A DNA stretch of 37,579 bases from Bacteroidales bacterium (GTDB taxonomy: Bacteria; Bacteroidota; Bacteroidia; Bacteroidales; UBA932), in contig JAQVBQ010000016.1 in NCBI GenBank assembly GCA_028690215.1, positions 1 to 37,579 on the forward strand, given 5' to 3'. A program made the position numbers and the translations under genes. This document shows positions 8,016-17,198 of the stretch, piece after piece. Each line of letters begins with the position of its first letter. Positions within the stretch are counted from its first letter, which is position 1. A model generated the notes under the pieces. That model did no database searches, was not told the origin of the DNA, and saw only the letters and a program-made list of their open reading frames with translations.

Positions 8016-9605
8016 ATGACAAGTATCGATTTGACAAAGTACGGTATCAGAAACGTAAAAAATGTAATCCACAACCCCTCTTATGAGGAACTTTTTCAAG
8101 CTGAGATCTCTGAAAAAAATGAAGGTTTCGAAAAGGGCACTCTCACAAAGACCGGAGCAGTCTGTGTAAAGACTGGAATTTTTACCGGACGTTCTCCTAA
8201 AGACAAATACATTGTAAAGGATGCAACCAGCGACCAGCATATGTGGTGGGACGGCAATATCAACAAGCCGGTTAGTCCAGACATTTACAATGAGTGTAAG
8301 ACTATTGTTCAGAAACAAATTTCTGACAAGGAGACTGTATATGTAATGGATGCATATTGCGGCACTAATGAAGATACCAGGCTCAAAGTACGTTTTATCA
8401 TGGAGGTTGCATGGCAGGCACACTTCGTAAAGAATATGTTCATCCGTCCTTCACAATACGAGCTGGAGCACTTCGGTGAACCTGACTTTGTTTTCATAAA
8501 CGGATCTAAGGCTACAAATCCGAAATGGAAAGAGCAAGGTCTCCATTCAGATGTGTTCGTTATGTTCAACCTTACTGAAAGAATGGCTGTCTGCGGCGGT
8601 ACCTGGTACGGCGGTGAGATGAAGAAGGGTATTTTCTCTATGATGAACTACTTCCTACCAATCAAGGGCATCGCATCTATGCACTGCTCTGCAAACGTTG
8701 GTCAGGATGGTGATGTTGCAGTGTTCTTCGGTCTTTCGGGAACAGGTAAGACTACCCTTTCTGCAGACCCTAAGCGTTACCTTATCGGTGATGACGAACA
8801 TGGATGGGACGATCATGGTGTATTCAACTACGAGGGTGGTTGCTATGCAAAGACTATCAACCTGAGTCAGGAAAATGAGCCGGATATCTGGAATGCAATT
8901 AAAAGGGATGCTCTTCTTGAGAATGTAACTGTTAACGAAGACGGCACACCTGATTACTCAGACGGGTCTGTAACCGAGAATACCCGTGTATCATATCCTA
9001 TTTATCACATCAACAAGATAGTTTTACCTTCTAAAGCAGGACATGCAAAGAAGATCATATACTTGTCTGCTGATGCATTCGGTGTACTTCCTCCTGTATC
9101 TATCCTTGACAGAGACCAGGCTCAGTATCACTTCCTGTGCGGTTACACTTCAAAACTTGCAGGAACAGAGAGAGGCATCACAGAACCGGTTCCATCATTT
9201 TCTCCTGCATTCGGCGAGGCATTCCTCACACTTCACCCTACCGTTTATGCATCAACTCTGGCCAAGAAAATGGATGAGCACGGAGCAAAGGCATATCTTG
9301 TAAACACAGGTTGGAACGGAACAGGTAAGAGAATTTCAATTAAGGATACTCGTGCTATTATTGACGCTATTATCGATGGTTCAATCGAAAAGGCTGAGAC
9401 AAAACACATTCCTATCCTGAATCTGACTGTTCCTGTTAAGCTTGATAATGTATCAGATATCCTTGACCCAAGAAGTACTTACTCTGACAAGAGCGTATGG
9501 GAAGAGAAGGCAAAATCACTAGCTGCCAAGTATATCAAGAATTTCGAGCAATACTGCGATAATGATGCGGCTAAAGCCCTGGTTAAATCAGGACCGCAAC
9601 TGTAG
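8016..9605 (+). CDS. pckA: Phosphoenolpyruvate carboxykinase (ATP)
   Basis: Interconverts oxaloacetate + ATP and phosphoenolpyruvate + CO2 + ADP. In anaerobic Bacteroidales it often runs in the CO2-fixing, ATP-forming direction towards succinate or propionate. The kinase-1a P-loop GLSGTGKTT is at 239-247 and kinase-2 [10 protein letters not shown] at 257-266, with [10 protein letters not shown] near residue 58 and the WYGGEMKKG metal/substrate segment near 197-205. Length (529) is as expected. Codon use looks more polished than in neighbours (many GGT, CGT and AAG codons), consistent with high expression. It stands alone, with its own terminator downstream and about 98 bases between it and divergent recQ. 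Confidence 0.97.
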   Translation: MTSIDLTKYGIRNVKNVIHNPSYEELFQAEISEKNEGFEKGTLTKTGAVCVKTGIFTGRSPKDKYIVKDATSDQHMWWDGNINKPVSPDIYNECKTIVQKQISDKETVYVMDAYCGTNEDTRLKVRFIMEVAWQAHFVKNMFIRPSQYELEHFGEPDFVFINGSKATNPKWKEQGLHSDVFVMFNLTERMAVCGGTWYGGEMKKGIFSMMNYFLPIKGIASMHCSANVGQDGDVAVFFGLSGTGKTTLSADPKRYLIGDDEHGWDDHGVFNYEGGCYAKTINLSQENEPDIWNAIKRDALLENVTVNEDGTPDYSDGSVTENTRVSYPIYHINKIVLPSKAGHAKKIIYLSADAFGVLPPVSILDRDQAQYHFLCGYTSKLAGTERGITEPVPSFSPAFGEAFLTLHPTVYASTLAKKMDEHGAKAYLVNTGWNGTGKRISIKDTRAIIDAIIDGSIEKAETKHIPILNLTVPVKLDNVSDILDPRSTYSDKSVWEEKAKSLAAKYIKNFEQYCDNDAAKALVKSGPQL

Positions 9606-9623
9606 TCTTTTAATATTAAATCT

Positions 9624-9663
9624 TAAGAGGATATTCATTTTTTTGAGTATCCTCTTATAATTT
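9624..9663 (+). terminator. Terminator hairpin downstream of pckA
   Basis: TAAGAGGATA (9624-9633) and TATCCTCTTA (9648-9657) form a perfect 10-base inverted repeat around a T-rich 14-base loop. It begins 19 bases after the pckA stop and is followed by TAATTTTA. The T tract is imperfect, so termination may be partial. Confidence 0.65.
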
Positions 9664-9674
9664 TACTAACTTTG
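9642..9674 (+). promoter_or_regulatory. Bacteroidetes-type promoter for the M2 peptidase gene
   Basis: A -33 TTTG (9642-9645) and a -7 TAACTTTG (9667-9674, exact TAnnTTTG) are separated by 21 bases. The implied transcription start is near 9681, leaving a leader of about 30 bases before the ATG at 9712. Confidence 0.65.
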
Positions 9675-9711
9675 GTTTATAGTTATAATATAAACCAACT
9701 TATCCTATAAT

Positions 9712-11382
9712 ATGAAAAAAACGCTTATCATCATCACATTTGCGGCCCTTTTGGCAGGATGTGGAAAAAAAGACGAAATGAGGTTACAGGAAATCATTAC
9801 CAGTACTGAAGACACAGTGCGCCCTTTGTTAAAAGTGGCAGCTATTGCATACTGGAACGGAACAATTACCGGAGATGCAGCCGAGTTCAAAAAATACTCT
9901 GATGCAAATATCCAGATCACAGGAATCCTTTCAAACCCTGAAGTATTTGCAGAACTTAAGGCAATTAAAGAGAGAGGGAAAATAAAGGACTCTCTCCTTA
10001 ACAGACAACTTACAGTCCTTTACAATTCATTTCTTGCAAATCAGACAGACACAGCTCTCCTCAATCAGATTATCAACAAGACTTCCGCACTCGAACTAAA
10101 ATACGCCGAATATCGTGCGAACTTCAAAGGAAAAGAGATTTCAGACAATGAAGTAGAGAATATTCTTCAGACATCTACTGACAACAAGGCGCTCGAAGAG
10201 GTGTGGAAGGCACACAAGGGAATCGGACCAGTTGTAGCATCTGATGTAATAGAGATAGTCAAACTTAGAAACAAGGTTGCCACATCTCTTGGTTTTGAAA
10301 ACTATCACAGTATGTCTCTTGAACTCTCAGGTCAGAACCCTGCAGAGATTTCAGCTCTCTTTGATGAGCTGGACTCTCTTACCAAAAATGCATTCGCAGC
10401 ATTGAAAGGCCAGATGGATTCTGTATTTTCCGTACGTTACAAAGTTCCCGCAGAAAATCTGATGCCTTGGCATTATCAGGGAAGATATTTCCAGGAATCA
10501 CCAAAACTATACCCTGTTGATCTCGACTCATACTACAAAGGGAAAAACCTGGAGCAGCTCACTTCTGACTTCTATATGGGCATCGGAATTGATGTCTCAA
10601 AGGTTATGCAAAACAGTGATTTGTATGAAAAACCGAAGAAAAACCAGCATGCATACTGCACTGATATTGACAACGAGGGAGATGTAAGAGTCCTTTGCAA
10701 TATAAAAGACAATGAGCAGTGGATGGGAACAATGCTGCATGAATTCGGACACGGAGTATATTCATTAGGCCACGACAACCCTGAAAATCCGTTCTTACTC
10801 AGAGGAGCCGCACATACATTCACAACTGAAGCTGTTGCAATGCTGTTCGGAAGGCTTTCAAGAAACCCTGAATGGATGAGACAAAGCCTTGGCCTTTCAC
10901 AGGAGGAGAAGGATAAAATTGCTTCAGATTGCGAAAAATCCACAAGACTTCAACAGCTTGTCTTTAGCCGTTGGGTACAGGTTGTCTATCGTTTTGAAAA
11001 AGCAATGTATGCAAATCCTGATCAAGATCTTAACAAGCTCTGGTGGGATTTGGTTGAACAATACCAGATGCTAAAAAGACCTGCTGACAGGAATGAACCA
11101 GACTGGGCCACTAAGATTCACATTGCGCTATACCCATGTTACTATCATAATTACCAGCTTGGAGAACTATTTGCATCGCAGATGCACTATTACATAGTTG
11201 ACAACATTACAAAATCAGGCGATTACAAAAACGAATGCTATATTGGGAACAAAGAGGTTGGCAACTGGCTTAAAGAGAAGGTATTCAATGTCGGTATGAG
11301 GTATGAATGGAATGACATGATTGAGAGAGCAACCGGAGAAAAGCTGACTGCAAAATACTATGCAAAACAGTTTGTTGAATAG
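9712..11382 (+). CDS. M2-family (ACE-like) peptidyl-dipeptidase lipoprotein
   Basis: A zinc dipeptidyl carboxypeptidase related to angiotensin-converting enzyme. It begins with a lipoprotein signal, MKKTLIIITFAALLAGCGKK, with lipobox Cys17, so it should be anchored in the periplasm or at the outer membrane. The zinc motif HEFGH is at 343-347, and the third ligand is probably Glu373 in FTTEAVAMLFG. The upstream helical part (ILQTSTDNKALEEVWKAH, KLRNKVATSLGFENYHSM) resembles bacterial M2 enzymes. M2 members more often have HEMGH; M3 oligopeptidases also share the fold and are the alternative. Length (556) is complete. It suits a peptide-fermenting organism, taking dipeptides from peptide C-termini. 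Confidence 0.85.
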   Translation: MKKTLIIITFAALLAGCGKKDEMRLQEIITSTEDTVRPLLKVAAIAYWNGTITGDAAEFKKYSDANIQITGILSNPEVFAELKAIKERGKIKDSLLNRQLTVLYNSFLANQTDTALLNQIINKTSALELKYAEYRANFKGKEISDNEVENILQTSTDNKALEEVWKAHKGIGPVVASDVIEIVKLRNKVATSLGFENYHSMSLELSGQNPAEISALFDELDSLTKNAFAALKGQMDSVFSVRYKVPAENLMPWHYQGRYFQESPKLYPVDLDSYYKGKNLEQLTSDFYMGIGIDVSKVMQNSDLYEKPKKNQHAYCTDIDNEGDVRVLCNIKDNEQWMGTMLHEFGHGVYSLGHDNPENPFLLRGAAHTFTTEAVAMLFGRLSRNPEWMRQSLGLSQEEKDKIASDCEKSTRLQQLVFSRWVQVVYRFEKAMYANPDQDLNKLWWDLVEQYQMLKRPADRNEPDWATKIHIALYPCYYHNYQLGELFASQMHYYIVDNITKSGDYKNECYIGNKEVGNWLKEKVFNVGMRYEWNDMIERATGEKLTAKYYAKQFVE

Positions 11383-11390
11383 CGGATCTC

Positions 11391-12191
11391 CTACTCTTCC
11401 AATTGATGACAATAAGTGCCTCTCCTAGGGAGGCACTTTATGTTTATATCAACCCCATCTGTGACTCCTATCTGTAAAAGCGATGAAGAGGCAGAAGCAT
11501 AAGCGAGTTCAGGTGTGTTGTTATTCTCACTCAAATGGCACAAAAATAGATTTTTAAGATTTGAGTTATATATAACTTTCAAAGCTTCTGCTGTCTGAAT
11601 ATTGCACAAATGGCCATGTCCGTTTTTAATTCTATCTATTAAAACTTTAGGATAATTTCCATCCATCAGCATTTGGTGGTCATAATTTGACTCCAGTATC
11701 AGATGTCTAGCTTTCCTGGAATAGTCAACCATCTCCTTGGTTACTTCACCGGCATCAGTTATGATTGTAAATTTCTCTCCTCTGAAATCTATATGATATC
11801 CTAAAGTCTCTTTTGCATCGTGAGGGACATCAAATGGAGTGACACATACTCCTGAATATTCATAACAATCTCCCTTCTCGACATATTTTCTGCAATCATC
11901 CATGCAGCCTCTGGTGCATGGGTGAACAGAGAGGGAATCATGCAATTTTTTTGTTGCTATTACAGGAGTTTTGAATTTTTGAGCGAATGTGCCGAGATAT
12001 TTTATATGATCAATATGGTCATGTGTAACCAGCACAAAAGAAATGGATTCCAATGATATACCGAATTCAGACAGACGTTTCTTAATCATTCTTGAGGAGA
12101 GGCCAACATCTATTAAAAGAGAAACCTGTTCATTGCCTATATAGTAACAGTTACCGCTACTCCCGCTTGATAAACTTATAAACCGAGTCAT
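11391..12191 (-). CDS. YycJ/WalJ-type MBL-fold metallohydrolase
   Basis: A metallo-beta-lactamase fold protein with the classical motif THDHIDH (56-62), an early SLSSGSSGNCYYIG strand typical of the YycJ/VicX group, an Asp (ITDAGEV) and late His residues (NGHGHLCN, FLCHLSENN). YycJ relatives have been described as 5'-3' exonucleases linked to mismatch repair. Other MBL enzymes in nucleotide or thioester metabolism have the same core, so the substrate is open. It is the last gene of the minus-strand operon, and its start overlaps the HAD gene stop by 4 bases (ATGA). Its last codons also form the hairpin that appears to terminate the convergent peptidase gene. Confidence 0.83.
   Translation of the reverse strand: MTRFISLSSGSSGNCYYIGNEQVSLLIDVGLSSRMIKKRLSEFGISLESISFVLVTHDHIDHIKYLGTFAQKFKTPVIATKKLHDSLSVHPCTRGCMDDCRKYVEKGDCYEYSGVCVTPFDVPHDAKETLGYHIDFRGEKFTIITDAGEVTKEMVDYSRKARHLILESNYDHQMLMDGNYPKVLIDRIKNGHGHLCNIQTAEALKVIYNSNLKNLFLCHLSENNNTPELAYASASSSLLQIGVTDGVDINIKCLPRRGTYCHQLEE
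11414..11438 (+). terminator. Hairpin inside the 3' end of the MBL gene, likely terminator for the convergent peptidase gene
   Basis: AAGTGCCTC (11414-11422) and GAGGCACTT (11430-11438) form a perfect 9-base GC-rich stem with a 7-base loop, starting 31 bases past the M2 peptidase stop. On the plus strand it is followed by TTATGTTT. On the minus strand it encodes the residues KCLPRRGT of the MBL protein, so one sequence appears to serve as both code and terminator. Confidence 0.5.
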
Positions 12192-12799
12192 AAAAGATCA
12201 AGAACCTCCTTTTCCAAATCACACTCCTGTGATGCAAGCAATGTTTGAAAACCGAGAGATCTGGCGGTCTGGATATTCAGAGAACCATCATCTACAAAAA
12301 GGGACTCACCGGGAATTATGCCTGTCTCACTTATTAATTTCTCAAAAATTTCAGCATCGGGTTTTGCCATCTTCATCTCATAAGAGAGGAACATCTTATG
12401 AAAGCAATCATCCATCTCATACCCCAAATTACGGAACAAGACTCTGACCTGATTCATTGCTATAGGATTTGTATTGCTAAGTAGATAGACATTGTAGGAT
12501 TGCTTCAGTCTGCATATAAGTTTCAACTTATATCCGGGAATCTCTGCAAGGAAATCTGCCATTGCATTATCTATCTCCTCATCAGTAACATATCCGCCAA
12601 TATATTTGCGAATGACATCTCTAAATTGTACTGCGTCTATTATCCCCTTTTCAAAATCGAGAAAAAAACCGTGTTGTACAAAGTCATTCAGTATAGTTCC
12701 GAAATCCTGAAATCCAATCTTTCTGAATGAGTTCACACAAGCGTTACGGTCCAGCCTGACGATCACCCCGCCCAGATCAAAAATTATATTTTTTATCAT
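12188..12799 (-). CDS. HAD-superfamily (subfamily IA) hydrolase
   Basis: A small-molecule phosphatase of the haloacid dehalogenase fold with a helical cap. Motif I is FDLGGVIV (7-14); the +2 acid of the usual DxD is a glycine, as in YihX-like members. Motif II is LLSNTN, motif III has the Lys in KMAKPDAEIFEKL, and motif IV is LFVDDGSLNIQTARSLGF. It sits between the class II aldolase gene (19 bases upstream) and the MBL gene (4-base ATGA overlap), so it may act on a phosphate ester from the same pathway; YihX itself is a sugar-1-phosphate phosphatase. No substrate can be given from sequence. Confidence 0.85.
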   Translation of the reverse strand: MIKNIIFDLGGVIVRLDRNACVNSFRKIGFQDFGTILNDFVQHGFFLDFEKGIIDAVQFRDVIRKYIGGYVTDEEIDNAMADFLAEIPGYKLKLICRLKQSYNVYLLSNTNPIAMNQVRVLFRNLGYEMDDCFHKMFLSYEMKMAKPDAEIFEKLISETGIIPGESLFVDDGSLNIQTARSLGFQTLLASQECDLEKEVLDLL

Positions 12800-12818
12800 T
12801 ACACTTCTAAATATAGAT

Positions 12819-13493
12819 CTATTTAAAATACTTTTGCTTCATCTCCTGAAGCATAATCATCTGCCTGTAGGTAAACTCTCTCGGATTATCCCCTCTGGAC
12901 TTAATAAAATTATGAATCTTACAATGGTTTTCCATCACATCAGTCCGCCAGAATGCATCCCTGAGTGTTCCACCCCACGTCATAAGTCCATGATTCTGCA
13001 TAACCAGGACATAACGTCCTTTTGATCTTGTCTCTATTTGGTAGGTCATTTCAGAGGATCCGGGGATAGTGAATGGCGCAAAAGCCATATTGTCAATCCA
13101 CAACACCTCTTCCGGGCTTAAGAGAGTCATCGGAAAGTTCTCGGAACACGCATAAGAAGAGGTATAAGGAGGCTGTGAATGTATAACGGCGGATGTGTCG
13201 GGATTTATTTTATATATCGCCAAATGAGAAGAGAGTTCACTCGTCGCTGTCATCTTCCCGAAGATATGTTGCCCGTTCATGTCTACAATAACCAGATCTT
13301 CCGGTTTGATACTCATTTTTGTCATTCTTGAAGGGGTTGCCAACAAGAGATTATCTGCCACCCTGACTGTAATATTGCTGCCGTTTGCCTGAACATACCC
13401 TTTGTGCCAGAGCAGATCGGCATAATAACAGATTTCATTGGCTATATCAATGAATTCCTCAATAATCAGCGGCAAATCATTGTTCTCTCTCAT
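12819..13493 (-). CDS. Class II aldolase/adducin-family protein with an altered metal site
   Basis: The fold is that of L-fuculose-1-phosphate aldolase, Ald2 (5-methylthioribulose-1-phosphate aldolase) and MtnB dehydratase. The phosphate-binding segments (ANGSNITVR, 37-45; TPSRMTKM, 53-60) and the catalytic acid Glu86 ([11 protein letters not shown]) are present, as is the late metal His168 ([10 protein letters not shown]). The metal motif is normally HxH (HTHPPY or HAHPPY) but reads IHSQPPY here, so His105 is kept and the second His is Gln107. The start codon overlaps the stop of the nucleoside phosphorylase gene by 4 bases, tying it to nucleoside salvage. A phosphorylated pentulose or 5-modified ribulose phosphate is a plausible substrate; loss of activity is the other possibility. 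Confidence 0.82.
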   Translation of the reverse strand: MRENNDLPLIIEEFIDIANEICYYADLLWHKGYVQANGSNITVRVADNLLLATPSRMTKMSIKPEDLVIVDMNGQHIFGKMTATSELSSHLAIYKINPDTSAVIHSQPPYTSSYACSENFPMTLLSPEEVLWIDNMAFAPFTIPGSSEMTYQIETRSKGRYVLVMQNHGLMTWGGTLRDAFWRTDVMENHCKIHNFIKSRGDNPREFTYRQMIMLQEMKQKYFK

Positions 13494-14311
13494 AATTCAG
13501 ACATCATGGTTGTAATGAGTCTCGTCATTTTCTCTGCTGCCTTATTTGCAGCTATTATAACATCATTGCCGTCATTGACAAAATCTTCTGCAAAGTCGTG
13601 GGCCTCATTTGTTATCACAGACATACCAAAAACAGGAATATTGCTGTGTCTGGCAACTATTACCTCAGGAACAGTAGACATCCCCACAGCATCAGCTCCG
13701 ATTCTTCCAAAAAACGAGTACTCGGCAGGGGTCTCGTAAGTAGGACCTGTCCCGGCCAGATAAACACCTTTTTTCAAGGTTATACCCAATTTAGACGCTA
13801 TCAGTTCCGCCATCTTTATCAAGTTCAAATCATAGGGTCTTGTCATATCTGGAAAACGAGGGCCAAATTCATCCATGTTTTTTCCCATTAAAGGATTAGG
13901 CATCAGATTAATGTGATCTTTGATTATCATTAGATCCCCTACTTTAAAGTCCCTGTTGACACCACCAGCAGCATTTGAAACAAAAAGGTATGAGATACCC
14001 AATTTTTTCATAACCCTTACAGGAAGAGTCACCTGATCCATACCATATCCCTCGTAGTAATGAAATCTCCCTTGCATTGCTATAATAAATTTTCCTCCAA
14101 GAAAGCCCCCTATCAGATTCCCTTTATGTCCTAATGCAGTTGATTGTGAAAAATGAGGGATGGATGAGTATGGTATTATGGTTTGATTTTCTATCACATC
14201 GGCTAGTCCTCCCAGCCCACTTCCCAGAATTATACCGCATAATGGCCTCTTACCTTCCAGTTTTTCATTAATATAAGCTGTTGCCTCGTTGATTTTGGTT
14301 ATGTACTCCAT
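13490..14311 (-). CDS. punA: Purine nucleoside phosphorylase, trimeric PNP-I/MTAP superfamily
   Basis: Cleaves a purine nucleoside with phosphate to the base and ribose-1-phosphate. Motifs seen are ILGSGLGG (28-35), GHKG with His62, GRFHYYEGY (81-89), VSNAAGGVN (111-119), [10 protein letters not shown] (189-198), GMSTVPE (210-216) and SVITN (231-235). An Asn at 235 and the Glu in YETPAEY fit 6-oxopurine (inosine/guanosine-type) specificity rather than the MTA phosphorylase pattern. That agrees with the amidohydrolase gene 7 bases upstream, which could deaminate the adenine nucleoside first. Overlap of 4 bases with the aldolase gene implies translational coupling and a shared pathway. Length (273) is normal. 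Confidence 0.9.
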   Translation of the reverse strand: MEYITKINEATAYINEKLEGKRPLCGIILGSGLGGLADVIENQTIIPYSSIPHFSQSTALGHKGNLIGGFLGGKFIIAMQGRFHYYEGYGMDQVTLPVRVMKKLGISYLFVSNAAGGVNRDFKVGDLMIIKDHINLMPNPLMGKNMDEFGPRFPDMTRPYDLNLIKMAELIASKLGITLKKGVYLAGTGPTYETPAEYSFFGRIGADAVGMSTVPEVIVARHSNIPVFGMSVITNEAHDFAEDFVNDGNDVIIAANKAAEKMTRLITTMMSEL

Positions 14312-14318
14312 GCTGATT

Positions 14319-15572
14319 CTATAAAAGTTGTTTATATAATTTATTTACCATTTGTATTATTTCATGCTCTCCTTCCACCATGCGATTTTCCATAAGAACT
14401 TTGCCGTCACAAATAACGGTATCGACACATGAACTGTTTGCAGAATATATAAGATTTGCCATAAAGTTTATGTTTGGAGTAAAAGCTATACTATCAGTAT
14501 CAATAAGTGACATGTCTGCAAGATATCCCTCTTTTATGACACCAATAGGCAATCCCAGAGACTTTCCTCCATTTTCTGTTGCAAGAGACAACAACTCGTC
14601 CAACGGCATTATGGTAGGATCTTCTCTCCATGCCTTCTGGACAAGAGCTGTTGTTTTCATCGTCTCGAGCATATCAAGGTTGTTGGAAGATGCGCAGCCA
14701 TCCGTACCAAGAGAGACTACAACCCCTGCCTCCTTTAATTCCTTGTATCTGAATCTGTATCCTGATGCTATTTTTAAATTCGAATTAATATTGTGAATAG
14801 CCTTTACTCCTCTCTCCGCAAATATCATAATATCCTCATCATCAATCCACAAAGAGTGAGCCGACAGAGTCTCCGGTCCTAAAGCCCCAAGGCTGTCAAG
14901 ATATCTTGCAGGGGTCAGGCCATGCATCTTTATTGAATCCCTATTTTCAGATTCAGTCTCAGAAATGTGGATATGAACCGGCAATCCTCTCTCCCTGGCA
15001 AACCCGGCAGCCCATTGGATCATCTCCGGGGAGACGCTGTATGGTGCGTGAACACCGACAGAAAATGTATTTCTTGAAGACCATCCTTTTGAAATCTCAT
15101 ACATTCTTTCACACTCCTCTTTTAAGAAAGAGGACTTGGATTTATCCATAAGATCCAGAATAACATACGAATGGACAGACCTTAGTCCCATCTCTTCTGT
15201 TGCAGATACAGCGGCAGGCAGGTTCCAGTATTGATCATTAAAACAGGTTGTGCCTGACTTAATCATCTCAACACAAGCCAGCTTGGTTCCCCAATAGACA
15301 AGTTCGTCAGTAAGTTTTGTCTCAGTAGGCCATATAATATTCTGAAGCCAGTCCATCAGAGATATATCTTCTCCTATACCTCTCATCAAAGTCATGGCTG
15401 CATGAGTATGCATATTCACGAAACCTGGAATGACATATTTTCCTTTTCCGTCAATTACTCTATCAGCATCAAGCTCTATCTTACCTGAAATGGTTTCAAT
15501 TCTTCCATCTTTGATAAATATATCTTTCCTTTCGTTATTAAGAATAACATTTTTGATTAATAGTGCAGGCAT
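14319..15572 (-). CDS. mtaD: Amidohydrolase, 5'-methylthioadenosine/S-adenosylhomocysteine deaminase type
   Basis: A metal-dependent deaminase of the MtaD/SsnA/AtzB group, converting adenosyl compounds to inosyl ones. It has [16 protein letters not shown] with HTH at 55-57, the segment [14 protein letters not shown] typical of MTA/SAH deaminases, VHIHISET (199-206: His200, His202, Glu205), LSAHSLW with His239, and [12 protein letters not shown] with Asp291. Length (417) fits. As first gene of the minus-strand operon it precedes the nucleoside phosphorylase by 7 bases. Related enzymes accept SAH, MTA, 5'-deoxyadenosine and adenosine, so the true substrate is open; guanine or chlorohydrolase-like activity is less likely given the IWP.E motif. 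Confidence 0.83.
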   Translation of the reverse strand: MPALLIKNVILNNERKDIFIKDGRIETISGKIELDADRVIDGKGKYVIPGFVNMHTHAAMTLMRGIGEDISLMDWLQNIIWPTETKLTDELVYWGTKLACVEMIKSGTTCFNDQYWNLPAAVSATEEMGLRSVHSYVILDLMDKSKSSFLKEECERMYEISKGWSSRNTFSVGVHAPYSVSPEMIQWAAGFARERGLPVHIHISETESENRDSIKMHGLTPARYLDSLGALGPETLSAHSLWIDDEDIMIFAERGVKAIHNINSNLKIASGYRFRYKELKEAGVVVSLGTDGCASSNNLDMLETMKTTALVQKAWREDPTIMPLDELLSLATENGGKSLGLPIGVIKEGYLADMSLIDTDSIAFTPNINFMANLIYSANSSCVDTVICDGKVLMENRMVEGEHEIIQMVNKLYKQLL

Positions 15573-15623
15573 CTTAAATTATTTATAAATGTAAAAATAG
15601 AGAGTTTTTTGCTCTAACTAAAA

Positions 15624-15631
15624 TATATTTG
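15624..15631 (+). promoter_or_regulatory. Possible -7 element for the radical SAM gene
   Basis: TATATTTG matches TAnnTTTG and lies 17 bases before the ATG at 15649, but no -33 TTTG is found at 19-21 bases upstream and the region is AT-rich, so chance is possible. Confidence 0.4.
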
Positions 15632-15648
15632 TTATCATTGTTAAGAAT

Positions 15649-17130
15649 ATGAAGATTCTATGGTTAGATATAAATGCCTCTTATTCACACTCGTCACTGG
15701 CTTTGCCTGCTCTGCACTCTCAAACGGAAGGGTGTTCAGAGAAGCAATTTGACTGGTGTATCGTTTCAGGCACAATAAATAGAGAGCCTTCCATCTCTAT
15801 AAATGAAGTCATTAGTCATAAACCGGATGTAATATTCTCAACTCTCTGGCTTTTTAATCACAATTACACAATCTCTCTTCTTTCAAGAGTTTCCTCTCTT
15901 TTGCCGGATACCCGTATCATATTGGGAGGGCCCGAATTTCTAGGCAACAACGAATGCTTTCTCAATAGAAACAAATTTGTGACTGCTGTGTTCAGAGGTG
16001 AGGGAGAGGGTCAGATTAACAACATTCTCAAAGCGCTGGACGGACAAATGGAATTGTCTGATATTGAAGGCATTTGTATGATAGACAGATCATGTTCATA
16101 TATAGACAATGGCTGTGCAGTTGTATCCTCATTCAGCAAACTTGTTCCACCCGAAAACTCAAGATTCTTCAGATGGGACAAAGCTTTCATACAAATAGAG
16201 ACATCCAGGGGCTGCTTCAACAGATGTTCATTTTGTGTCAGTGGAAATGAGAGGAAAATTGATAAGATCGACCTCTCATCTTTAAGAAAAAGACTTGAAA
16301 CTGCCAGAGAAAAAGGGATAAAGGAGATCCGCATTCTTGACAGGACATTCAATGCTGATTACAAGTATGCTATCAGTTTGCTGGACATCTTTTCAGACTA
16401 TCAGTCAATGACATTCCATCTGGAGATACATCCTGCATTCATTAACAGCAGTTTAAAAAAACGGTTGGAGAGCCTTCCTGCCGGCTTACTCTTTCTTGAG
16501 GCCGGCATACAGAGCCTTAGAGATGAAGTTCTTTCGGCATGCAGCAGATCCGGTTCATGTGCAAAAGCTTTGGAAGGACTTAAATATTTATGTTCTTTGA
16601 AGAAATTCAAGGTTCATGCAGACCTGATCGTTGGCCTTCCAAACTATCATTACAAACAACTGACAGAAGACATCTCAACGCTCTCACATATTGATGTTGA
16701 CGAGATACAAGTGGAGAAGCTGAAACTACTTCCGGGGACAAAAATGAGGAGTGATGCCGGAGATTTAAAGATTGTATTTTCAAATGACCCTCCATATGAA
16801 GTGTTGCAGACTGAAAATATGAGTTATCAGGAGATTTTCAACTCTTCCCTTCTTTCAAAAATAATTGACATCTGGTACAACAATCCGATATGGCATAGTG
16901 CATGCAGGGAAGGCATGGTAAGACATTCAGACTTTATAGATAATATTTCATCTTTTTGCCAAAAGAGTTTATCATTAGAAACCCCTCTGTCAATTATGAA
17001 AAAAGGCACTGTCCTATATAATTTCTGCAATATGTATTATCCTGACTTATCACCTCTTATTAGAGAAGCATGGGAAAAAGCAGGTCTTTCCCCTCACAAA
17101 GGAGCCGGAAAATTTTCAAAAGAGAGTTAA
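15649..17130 (+). CDS. B12-binding-like domain radical SAM protein (DUF4080 type)
   Basis: The N-terminal 130 residues look like a cobalamin-binding Rossmann domain (MKILWLDINASYSHSSLALP... IILGGPEFLG), though the DxHxxG motif of true base-off B12 binding is not visible. The radical SAM core has ETSRGCFNRCSFCVSG with Cys189, Cys193 and Cys196 (CxxxCxxC) for the [4Fe-4S] cluster, then EIRILDRTFNAD, FLEAGIQSL and HADLIVGLP. The C-terminal region from about residue 370 matches the DUF4080 tail (LLPGTKMR, PPYEVLQTENMSYQEIF). The reaction is unknown; related proteins are widespread in anaerobes. It is divergent from mtaD with only 76 bases between the starts, so shared control is possible. Confidence 0.85.
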   Translation: MKILWLDINASYSHSSLALPALHSQTEGCSEKQFDWCIVSGTINREPSISINEVISHKPDVIFSTLWLFNHNYTISLLSRVSSLLPDTRIILGGPEFLGNNECFLNRNKFVTAVFRGEGEGQINNILKALDGQMELSDIEGICMIDRSCSYIDNGCAVVSSFSKLVPPENSRFFRWDKAFIQIETSRGCFNRCSFCVSGNERKIDKIDLSSLRKRLETAREKGIKEIRILDRTFNADYKYAISLLDIFSDYQSMTFHLEIHPAFINSSLKKRLESLPAGLLFLEAGIQSLRDEVLSACSRSGSCAKALEGLKYLCSLKKFKVHADLIVGLPNYHYKQLTEDISTLSHIDVDEIQVEKLKLLPGTKMRSDAGDLKIVFSNDPPYEVLQTENMSYQEIFNSSLLSKIIDIWYNNPIWHSACREGMVRHSDFIDNISSFCQKSLSLETPLSIMKKGTVLYNFCNMYYPDLSPLIREAWEKAGLSPHKGAGKFSKES

Positions 17131-17172
17131 TTTATAAACATATCATATTATTTAATTTTTATTACTTATTAT

Positions 17173-17180
17173 TACCTTTG
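17173..17180 (+). promoter_or_regulatory. Bacteroidetes-type -7 element for the acyl-CoA synthetase gene
   Basis: TACCTTTG is an exact TAnnTTTG match, 18 bases before the ATG at 17199. The upstream spacer is AT-rich with no clear TTTG. Confidence 0.55.
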
Positions 17181-17198
17181 CCTCAAATTTTTTAACAC

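Noticed and set aside
15573-15648. A riboswitch between mtaD and the radical SAM gene
   Set aside because: Only 76 AT-rich bases with no stable conserved stem; too short for a SAM or SAH aptamer plus leader on either side.
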